64,000 bases of DNA. Origin: Marisa cornuarietis. Its lineage: Eukaryota > Mollusca > Gastropoda > Architaenioglossa > Ampullariidae. The DNA lies in contig SMMW01000622.1 in assembly GCA_004794655.1 (NCBI GenBank), positions 2,232,001 through 2,296,000 on the forward strand, written 5' to 3'. A model generated the notes under the pieces. It was given only the letters and a program-made list of their open reading frames with translations. It searched no databases and was not told the origin of the DNA. Shown here in pieces: positions 55,945 to 64,000 of the stretch. Numbering within the stretch: position 1 is the first letter of the stretch; each line of letters opens with the position of its first letter. Made by a program: the position numbers and the translations under genes.

Positions 55945-58905
55945 GTATGAAATGCTTCCAGGTGCACATTTTTCATCTTAGATACTTACAATCACTCTAC
56001 TTTCTCATTTTATGGAAATAAAGAAATTTACAATTTGCATTTTAAAAGGCGAAAGGTATTACTTGAGTAATATCTCAGTTTATCTTTATCTTTAGTAATG
56101 AACATTAGTTCATAATTGTTGAGCTGGTAGTTCGAGAACATCGTAACTTCAACACGCATTAAAACGTTTCGCGTCTTTGATGAGATCATGAATCGCACCC
56201 ATGTTTGTGCAATAATATCCTGTACAGTGTCCAGGGTGTATAGGCTGTCATACCTTTCTTATTAGAAGACAGCAGACACCCATCGTGAGCATTATCATCA
56301 CCTTTAAGTATGTGTTGCTGTTATTATTGCTTCTGGAGAAATGCATTGAAACACCAGCAAAACTTGAAGGTTTACTTAAAACTGGTAATTACTTTGTGGT
56401 TGCTTTTAGACCGTACGTGCTGGCCCTATGTCATAAGTTGCCTGTAGCCGGCTCTATTGTTATTTCAAACCATGCATTATGCAAACTGAAACTAAGCTGT
56501 GGTATCTTGCTATTGCCAAATATCTAAGAAGAAAGATAGCATTAAATAAAAAAGGACGGATGGGAAGTGTCCTGTGTCTGTGAGCGCAGTACGAGATACA
56601 ATGGAGAACGGAGGGGAAAAACGGCGAGAAAGTAAAGTCAAGAAATAAGAGCAGTATACAAGGCAATCGGTCATTCTTATGATCATATTTTTCTGTCAAA
56701 TGACTGACTGTTGCGGCAGTTGTGACTGCCTGGCCACTCTTTGTGCCCCGCTGTATTGCAGCTGCTGTTAAACTGTCAGGATGTTTACTGGTGTTTTCAT
56801 GCTGCCACGATGACAGTTGATACAACACAGCAGTGACGACAGACACGGATGAACAAGCAGGTATCAGTGTATAAACTTGACCTTCCCAGCCTAGCTGAGA
56901 TGGTTATACCCCACAGGGTATGTTTACCTTTTGTTTGCACAGCAATAAAATCAGTCTGATTAAACGAGTGTTTTAGCAACACAGCTGTAGGAGCTTCATT
57001 TGCTGTCACCCGATGTGATTAACAATTAGCTAATTACTAACTCTTATGTCAGTATTCCAATTCCGTCGTCCATTCATTCGTCGTCTCAGGCATAATCAGT
57101 CAGAAACATTTGTACTTATCACGACATAAACATTGCTAATGTTGTTGTTTAAAAGCAAGTGACATACTTGTTTCCGTTTTGCACTACAGGTCACAGTGGT
57201 CATAAACATCGTGATGATAAGTCAGATGATGGTGAGAAGAGCATTGATTATAAAGAGACCAGTGATTGGAAGACCTATCATGACGAGACCAATGGCGATA
57301 AGAACGATAAAGAGATTACTAATGGTGGAAATAAGAATGACAATGAGAAGGATAGTAAAAAGACCGATAACGGAAATACCAATGATGGTGATGATGGTAA
57401 AAGGACCGATAACGGGAAGACCAATGACGGCGATAATGATAGAGAGACCGATAAAGAAAAGACTGATGACGGTGATGACGGTAAAGTGACTGATAACGAA
57501 AAGACCATTCATGGGAAGACCAATGATGGTGATGATGATAGAGAGACCGATAACGGGAAGACCATTCATGGGAAGACCTATGATGGTGATGACGCTAAAG
57601 TGACCGATAACGAAAAGAACATTCATGGGAAGACCAATAACGGTGATATCGGTAGTGAGATCGATAACGGGAAGACCAATGATGGTGATGTCAGTAGTGA
57701 GGTCGATAACGGGAAGACCATTCATGGGAAGACCAATGACGGTGATGATGATAGAGAGACCGATAACGGGAAGACCATTCATGGGAAGGCCAATGACGGT
57801 GATGATGGTAGAGAGCCCGATAATGGCAAGACTAACGACGAGAAGACCAAGCATGCTGAGCAGTTTGAGGAGCACAGTGGTGGCAAGAATGATGACGGGA
57901 TGACCAGTGTCCTTCATGAAAACAGAGAAGTAAGTGAAAAAGCCAAGAGCAGCAGGTGATATTTTGAGCTCAGTGAACGTCTATAAAGAAGTAGCATTTG
58001 ATTTCAGTTCCGTAGGCGTTATTGTTTCTCGGTGTAGACAGCATAGAGGAAAATGGAAAGCAGAGCAAACATAACTGTGATCGTTAGTAAACCACACACA
58101 ATAAGACAGCAGTAACATCTCTGGTCTTTATATATGACTGAACATTTTCTAGAGATTGACGCAGAGCTTGAACTTCAATTAAAAGGAAGCTGAGATGACT
58201 TCGATTTACAGCTTTTGATGAAAAGCAAATCTGTCTTCTGTCCCCTCTCTCTCTGTTCTCTTGTGTACGTATGCATAAGAGCACGCGCATGCATATGAAT
58301 ACGTGTGTAATCTAAGAGGAAAATTGATTATCGAACAGCTTGACATTTCCAAGGATGGTGTGGTGAAGATTCCCGAACAAATCGAATCAGTTGAAGAAGA
58401 AGAATCCTCAGGTCACTTCATGGCCTATTTTGTGACTGTAGTGGTGCTATATGCTGCTGGCTCTGTACTCTACAACAAAAAACAGATGGTAAGCAATCTT
58501 TAAAGACAATTGTATCTTGAGGGATAAGCGCGTGAGATGATTGCAACGAGGAGAAAATTCTAATGAAAAATTCTTCTGCTTACGCGTTGACTGTAGGACC
58601 TGAACGCTATTGTTCAAGACAGGCCTGAATGGCGGGCCTTGTCAGCTACCGCGTCTAAGGAATTAATGAATAAATGAAATCAGAGGATGGATACATGTGC
58701 AAGATTTATCTACATTGAGTTTATTTAGAGAATCTTGAACTTCCATTATCAATTGTTGCAGATAACAGCCTTTATCCTGGAAGGACGACTCGAAGCAAGA
58801 CGGCGAGGAGCAGGTTCCAGAAAAGCTATTAAGTACATCCAGATAGTGGAAAACGACATGCCTTCTTCGGACAGGCCTGCCAGCTACAAGAACTTTGTTT
58901 TCTAG
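55347..58905 (+). CDS. TGOLN2-like: TGN38-like type I membrane protein, copy 4 (four exons)
   Basis: Predicted join 55347-55944, 57190-57929, 58282-58488, 58762-58905; about 562 aa, all phases consistent. It has the same layout as copy 3: leader MSWKLLWVLCAVSSQ, eight-Cys domain, Asp/Lys/Thr repeat stalk shorter by 171 nt, transmembrane exon HFMAYFVTVVVLYAAGSVLY, and the tail ITAFILEGRLEARRRG with KYIQI (YxxI) and end SYKNFVF. This is the copy with the cleanest set of open exons. By family it would be a Golgi/TGN cycling protein; the cysteine domain role is unknown. Intron 3 is short because an RTE insertion was mostly deleted. Confidence 0.8.
57190..57929 (+). CDS. TGOLN2-like: Copy 4 exon 2: Asp/Lys/Thr repeat stalk
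   Basis: 740 nt against 911 nt in copy 3; the difference of 171 nt keeps frame and equals three 57-nt units. Ends are nearly identical (HSGHKHRDDKSDDGEK start, SVLHENRE end). Confidence 0.83.
57370..57830 (+). repeat. Coding tandem repeats, copy 4 stalk
   Basis: Units of the DNGKTIHGKTNDGDDDRET type, interspersed with shorter DNGKTNDGDxSSEV units; fewer repeats than copy 3. Confidence 0.85.
58282..58488 (+). CDS. TGOLN2-like: Copy 4 exon 3: transmembrane exon
   Basis: The acceptor ataagag follows a CT-rich tract (58240-58262). The exon encodes HAHAYEYVCNLRGKLIIEQL, DISKDGVVKIPEQIESVEEE, then the helix, ending YNKKQM|gtaagc in phase 0. A later start at the small AGs near 58317 would break the phase, which favours 58282. 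Confidence 0.7.
58762..58905 (+). CDS. TGOLN2-like: Copy 4 exon 4: cytoplasmic tail
   Basis: Acceptor attgttgcag; 47 codons then TAG. Compared with copy 3 it has lost three codons (net), but the YxxI signal is kept as YIQI, and the C-terminal residue is Phe instead of Tyr. Confidence 0.85.
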   Translation: MTAFILEGRLEARRRGAGSRKAIKYIQIVENDMPSSDRPASYKNFVF

Positions 58906-59053
58906 TCTTCTAGCTTTTCTTTTCTCTTTGTCGTTGAAGTTTTTTTTTTTACACAGTTCTTCGTTTTAGCACCATTAAACAATTTTATCTTCTACGATCA
59001 GTTAAATTAGCTTTTATCGTTCATTAGAGATTTTACGTTGATGAGATATTGTG

Positions 59054-59059
59054 AATAAA
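59054..59059 (+). terminator. Candidate poly(A) signal, copy 4
   Basis: AATAAA 149 nt after the stop codon, at the same place as in copy 3. Confidence 0.5.
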
Positions 59060-59762
59060 ATGTATGAGAAACTTCTGATGTGTGGCTTTATCATTTGTAT
59101 GGACAATGTATTAAATGATAAATATCTTTAATGCATTTAACGGATGAATCACCTTAAGTCTTCGTAGGCAAAGTGGCTTGTTCCTCCGTCTGATTGGGAA
59201 TGTACAAATATTTCATAAAAATCTTAAGAAATGTTGCGTAGTTATTTATGCAAGTGTAATACCCACGACGTTAGAGGGTATAAATGCAATGTTATATTGT
59301 TAATTTCTTTTTTGTCGTGTGTATTTACACAATTTTATTTCGTACAACTCAATTTGGTCGTGAGACATTCTCTAGAGACTTCTGTTACCGAGGTCGAGGG
59401 GTTATTCATTCCTTTCGGTTTCCGTTCAGATTTCTTTTGGGTGCGAAAAGAGAAATATTAGGGTCGAAATATCAGCCTAAAAAGTTTAACCTAATTCAGG
59501 GCATACATTTCACACGTTTAAATTTAACTTATAAAATGTTAGATTACAGCCCTATATATGAATAGAGGAGTAAATGGATCAAGGGTCACACTTGGGGTTT
59601 GTGGGGGGAGAGAGAACGCATAAGCAGCTGAACGAGAGGAGTTAATGCGATAAAATATATTCGCATATAATGCGAGGAAATTCGTCATAAAAGAAACACT
59701 TATTTATAATATAGCCGTGAACACCACAGTCTTTATTGTACGTTGATGAATGATCTCCTTGC

Positions 59763-60314
59763 AAATGTTTTAATTTCTTTGCAGGCTCCTGTCCTGACTA
59801 TTTCTCTGAACTTCTCTTCCCTTACGACCCGGCCAGACAACTACGCTCTTCGACTGATGACCGTATCCTAACTGTTCCTGTCACCAGAACAACAACATAT
59901 GGTCACAGGATTCTTGGCTACTGTGCAACAAAACAATGGAACTCTCTCCCTTTCCATATCCGCCACCTTCCTACAACTGAATCCTTCAAATCTGCACTGA
60001 AAACGCACCTCTTCCTTGAGCATTACTCCTAACACAGTCCACACAATGCTCGTCCTTTTACTCTCCCCCCTTCTGCTCTTGTTACTTTTCTACTCAATTT
60101 CTCTGCAGAATTACTATATTCTCTGTTCCTGTTACTTTGTGCCTTTTCGTGTTTTCTTTCTTTGTTTTCTATTTGTCGTCAGTACTGTCGTTTATTCTTC
60201 CGTCCCTCGTGTTCTCTCCATTTAGTCCACGTCTCTTCCTCGTTTTAAGCGCTAAGAGCATGCTCTCTATGAGTGTGAATATGCGCTATAAAAATCTTCA
60301 CTATTATTATTAAG
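59763..60314 (+). mobile_element. CR1/L2-like LINE 3' end, inserted downstream of copy 4
   Basis: It encodes FAGSCPDYFSELLFPYDPAR and KSALKTHLFLEHYS, then the standard 3' UTR and ATT tail. The paralogous flank of copy 3 has the empty site at 53930-53942 (CTTGCAAGTACTAGAGCACG uninterrupted), so it postdates the copy 3/4 duplication. A target duplication longer than two bases is not evident. Confidence 0.9.
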
Positions 60315-60535
60315 TACTAGAGCACGTGGGGAAAAAAATCATGTTTTGGCTGCCATCACGTTTTTTTGAAGAAGAGTATTTCCATTAAGCCGCGATGAGT
60401 AGAAGCTCCTGGTTTAAGCGCTAACCACCAACTACAAAAACAAAATCCGGCTTGCTTCACCGCCGTTCCAGGATACTTGTTAACGTGACGTGTTAATAAT
60501 GCAGCCTGCACGTTGACAAATTTGACATAATATCC

Positions 60536-60536
<1 letters not shown>

Positions 60537-60603
<67 letters not shown>
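60537..60603 (+). repeat. (GT)n microsatellite fused to copy 5 promoter region
   Basis: About 33 GT units. The right border joins directly to CTTCTGTTTGAGCCTAATAC, which in copy 4 lies about 950 bp downstream of its own GT tract. Confidence 0.95.
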
Positions 60604-60604
<1 letters not shown>

Positions 60605-60768
60605 AGCTTCTGTTTGAGCCTAATACACATTTATTTTCTCGCCCTCAAGTAGTTTCTCTTCTTTGGATCCGGGTTCGACAAGCGACGCTTCACTCTGACA
60701 GCGGGACGTGGAGCAGGCAACAGGCAGACATCTCCGTGTGTTTAACTGTCAAACTAAACAAGCACAAA

Positions 60769-61348
60769 ATGTCGTGGAAGTTGTTGTGGGTGTTGTGCGC
60801 TGTTAGCAGCCAAACTACACTGCTAGAAGGGTCAGATTCCCAAAAGACTTTGTTTCAATTGTTCCAAAAGTACGAAGACATCTGGAAAAGACAGAATTGC
60901 ACATTTCCAGATCCATCAACGTACACAAAACCGAGAGCTTTCGACCGGCTGAAGAACTTAAAGCAGTCAATCAACGACCCCTCACCCACGAATCAAATAG
61001 ACAGTGGAATACTATTTAAGCCTTGTCAAGACCAGCATATCATCCTCAGTTCTGAAAATAAAACAACCCAGCAGAACCCCACTGTCAACATGTGTGTCGC
61101 ACTTTTCGAGGTTTCTGCTCTGTTCTGCACGAAAACGTCGGAGGAGACACTGAAGAAAGACAACCTCGATCGGCTCATAGCACAGTTACAAGGCTCTGTG
61201 TGCAGTATACTACTCACCAAATTTAACTTTCCCTTTTTGAGCTTCCTAACGACCTCTGAGGAAACCTGTCAAAATCAGTGTGAGAAAAATAGCCTCCTTG
61301 CACCTCTGTGCAGACTTCTTACTGCTGCTCTGAAAGCATCAGACACAG
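60769..61348 (+). pseudogene. TGN38-like copy 5: isolated exon 1 (eight-Cys domain)
   Basis: Open from ATG 60769 for 193 codons plus one base to the donor ACAG|gtatga. Leader and all eight cysteines are intact; six residues fewer than copies 3 and 4 (CTKTSEET in place of CKNRKSLEET, and a shorter end). Only about 450 bp of intron 1 follow before RTE debris, and no stalk, transmembrane or tail exon is found up to 64000. The exon itself is not damaged. It is either a truncated pseudogene or could express a secreted product of about 204 aa by reading into the intron to TAA at about 61381. More exons beyond the window cannot be excluded. Confidence 0.65.
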
Positions 61349-61527
61349 GTATGAAATGCTACCTTCAGCACATTTTTCAATAATTTAATTTTAATGTTCT
61401 ACGTTCTCCTATTAATATAAATAAAGAAATTTAAAATTTTCATTTTAAAAGTCAAAAGGTTTTACTTTAGTAATATCAAGCATTAGTTCATGTTGACCTG
61501 GGAGTTCAGAAACCTCGATCGTAACTT

Positions 61528-61529
<2 letters not shown>

Positions 61530-61591
<62 letters not shown>

Positions 61592-61623
61592 ACACACGCA
61601 CGCACGCACACACACACACACAC
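61530..61623 (+). repeat. (CA)n microsatellite in copy 5 intron 1
   Basis: About 94 bp of CA repeats with a few CG interruptions in the second half. Copies 3 and 4 have only a short CACA at the equivalent place. Confidence 0.9.
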
Positions 61624-61879
61624 GTGTATTAAAACACTTCATATCTTTGAGAAGATGATGAAGCGCACCCAAGTTTGTGCACTTATATCCGGTACAGTGT
61701 CCAGGGTGTATAGGCTGTAATAGTTTTCTTAGCAGACGACAGCGTACGCCCATCATGAGCGTTAGTATATGTTGTTGTTATTGTTGCTTCTGGAGGAAGG
61801 CATTGAGAAACTGTATAGACTGACATAGCGACCATAACCTTGTGTTATCGAGTTACACTCAGTTCTCAAACACAGTTCT

Positions 61880-62180
61880 TATAGCTGCTCAGACACCGTA
61901 CCTCCCCACCTCCCCACCTCCCCACCGAATTCGCTTTGATTTGGAGAAGCTGCAAGATCCAAACATCACGGAAATATTCAAGGCCAAAGCTGGAGGTAAA
62001 TTCGCTAAAGGGAACTTGGTGGACTCTTGATGTAGACACCCTCGCTGGAATTAGCATCAAAGAGGCGCTGCTATCGACAGCACAGAAAGTGCTAGGGCGA
62101 CAAAGGAAGAACAGCCCTGGGTCACGAATGGCATCCTAGATCACTGTGATGAAGGTGGACCGCAGATAGAAACAACGCCA
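61880..62180 (+). mobile_element. RTE retrotransposon fragment (endonuclease-RT linker)
   Basis: It encodes RFDLEKLQDPNITEIFKAKA, GGKF and LVDSDVDTLAG-like, then LLSTAQKVLGRQRKNSPG, with frameshifts. This segment lies just upstream of the part preserved at 12283, so the same RTE family is represented. It interrupts intron 1 of copy 5. Confidence 0.78.
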
Positions 62181-62196
62181 AGAAGAGTGCTATTGT

Positions 62197-62300
62197 CAGT
62201 GGCGTAGGAACCAGGGAGGCAGCAGGGGCAGCCGCCCCCTCAAGGAAAATACAGAAGGGGGGAGGAGAATATCTGTTTGCCCCCCCACCCAGTATTTGAG
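62197..62300 (+). mobile_element. Left end of a CAGTGGCGTAGGAA-type TIR element
   Basis: Starts CAGTGGCGTAGGAACCAGGG like the two MITE-like copies at 38-39 kb, but the matching right end is not found nearby. Truncated, or a longer family member whose end is decayed. The end coordinate is approximate. Confidence 0.5.
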
Positions 62301-64000
62301 ACGTAATTCCTCACAATGAGCAAAATAAGTAAAGAAGAAAAAAATAAAGAAGAGAGAGTCAAGGGTGATAACTGGAATGAGTGGAATCATAACTGCCGAT
62401 GCTGAGAATGGGCTTTGGCTGAGTGACCTGCTCATAAATCACGGCGGTCTGTCATCTTTTCTTGCTGTCCTCTCCTGTGCTCTGGTCCTCAGACAGGTGC
62501 CCTTTAATCATCTCAGCTATCAACGTTCTTCCCATCGCCAGTTCACAAGAAACAGTATCCCAACCTCCCCCCACCCACCCACACAGTTTTAAAACATTAC
62601 AAATTGGCAACTACATATTTTTTCAGAAGCATCAAAGACAAGGGTTAGGGTTTATTGTAGTTTACTGTAAGTATATAAACTTATTTAAAAGACATTTATG
62701 CACAATATATACTTTTGAGATCATTAAGATAGGTGTTTAGTATTAAGGGAGAGCCGATAGCTTAATGGTTATCCAAACGCAAAGACGCGCATGCTACCTG
62801 TTTCTGTATCAGTGACCGTAAAAGGTAGGGGAACGTAGAGAGAGGAGACGGCCATCACCGTCACAAAAGGTGGCCCTGAGGTAAGTGGAGGCTCTAACAC
62901 CTCATTCACCTCCGACATCAGATCAGGGACAGTCCCTTGGTATTGTTTGCCATGCTAATTGCAGGCTGTGCTGAAGCCTGACCAAAGAAAGACCATCGGT
63001 ACTTGGAGTGTGGTCTTCCTCCCCCTCACCCCTATTGCTACCCCCTTTTCCTTGGCTGCGTCGTTTGACCAGCATAAAACATCCCCCACCCCCTCGCTGC
63101 CGCCACGTTTCCAAAATATCTGCTATCGCTTACAACCTGGTAGCTAAAGGGCCACACTGGCCATCGTGAACAGAGAAAGCCAGTAAAGAATTAGTTGCAT
63201 ACCAATACCCCAGTCTTGTCAACCAGACAGGAACCCTTACACTTTGTGAAAAGCTAGCAAAGCACGAGGACGTCCGTCTATCTTACTAGACACCAACGGT
63301 TTAGTGCGAATTGGCATCTAAGTAAAGCAGAGACTATTAATTGGTATTTTTTGAATTGCTCAAATCTGAATGAAGATCTTCAAGAGGGTCGCGTCATACT
63401 TTTCTTTAGAGAGAGAGAGAGACTGATACGGAAAGTGCATAAGTAAAACAACACAAGGCGCTCTTTTATCACCAACGACTGTCGCTGGTAACATACATTA
63501 CATTGGATATATATGTGGGAATTTTATTGTACACATAAAGTTGGGACATTCGCTGTGGAGGTAATCCGTGATTGTGAATTCACCTTCCCCTTCGACCATT
63601 CAGGGAGCAGCTGGAGACATCTGTAAGTGTTCCATGTGAAGGCGGAGCCATATGTAGTTAAGGAAAATCTCAATTTATTGTAGCCATCCGGGCCAGATTA
63701 TTCGCACACAACACTATCCCTCTTTGTGTGTTGCATATTATCTCTCCTATCAGTTTGATTTTACATTGCAGCTTATTCGTATTCCTTATTAAGATTATGT
63801 AATTGTTGTATTATACTCGACATAAGTTATCTGTGTTATACTGTTTGGTCTGTATATATGTGTCTGTTTTGGTAGATGGCCATAGAAATCACCGAAGATG
63901 CAGTTTTTGGCACACTGACTTGCAAACCTTGATTAATATGCTTAATAATAATTATTATAACGTTTATCGCATTTCTTGTGATTGTGTTAGCCGGGGGAGT
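62301..64000. other. No supported gene
   Basis: Short frames only. A tRNA-like head (AGCCGATAGCTTAATGGTTA at 62753-62772) may be the start of another SINE, but no B box is clear. 63870-63965 looks like a retroposon tail (ATAATAATTATTATAACG). Otherwise nothing recognised. Confidence 0.4.

Overview
The window is nuclear DNA from an animal, most likely a lophotrochozoan and probably a gastropod mollusc. That placement is an inference from three things: intron-bearing genes with GT/AG splice sites, an axonemal dynein light chain, and many RTE-type and CR1/L2-type non-LTR retrotransposon fragments with ATT-rich tails of the kind common in molluscs. The DNA is AT-rich with long introns. Most open reading frames longer than 60 codons are chance frames or retroelement debris. 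The real genes had to be rebuilt from short exons, and every exon join given here is a prediction from splice sites and reading phase.

Left third (1-20.3 kb). Three conserved single-copy genes can be read. (i) The last two exons of a HERC3/HERC4-type HECT ubiquitin ligase lie on + (590-1052), with the catalytic Cys motif HTCFN. (ii) A complete 4E-BP (eIF4E-binding translational repressor) lies on - (9453-11512; three exons, 101 aa), with the YxxxxL-phi eIF4E-binding motif and a C-terminal FQMDI TOS motif. (iii) A complete DNAL4 (axonemal dynein light chain 4) lies on - (17031-20237; three exons, 105 aa). Between them are an eroded hAT element, an RTE retrotransposon carrying a nested second LINE, CR1/L2-like LINE fragments, and a SINE with 15-bp target-site duplications.

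Right two thirds (23-62 kb). This part is dominated by a tandem family of genes that I assign to the TGN38/TGN46 (TGOLN2/KCT2) class of trans-Golgi network type I membrane proteins. Each full copy has a signal peptide, an eight-cysteine N-terminal ectodomain, a long hydrophilic repeat stalk, a transmembrane exon, and a short cytoplasmic exon that starts (I/T)AF(I/V)xEGR and carries a YxxI/L sorting signal. Copy 1 (23184-32525, five exons, about 657 aa) is old and divergent, with a Glu/Pro/Gly-rich stalk. Copies 3 (47806-53088) and 4 (55347-58905) are recent near-identical duplicates with an unrelated Asp/Asn/Lys/Thr-rich stalk. Copy 5 (60769-61348) keeps only exon 1. Relics at 44.3-46.1 kb and 46.1-46.7 kb are broken copies. 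The eight-cysteine domain is not part of the vertebrate proteins as I know them and is the most novel item in the window.

The array works as a small natural experiment. LINE, RTE and microsatellite differences between paralogous copies give empty-site controls that date insertions relative to duplications. Further elements include a Tigger/pogo-like transposon in copy 1, a TIR element with 5-bp target duplications (one with its empty site in the same window), a long-TIR element built from GTCGTTTCGAC-like subrepeats, tRNA-derived SINEs, and a 68-bp minisatellite that is open in all three forward frames.
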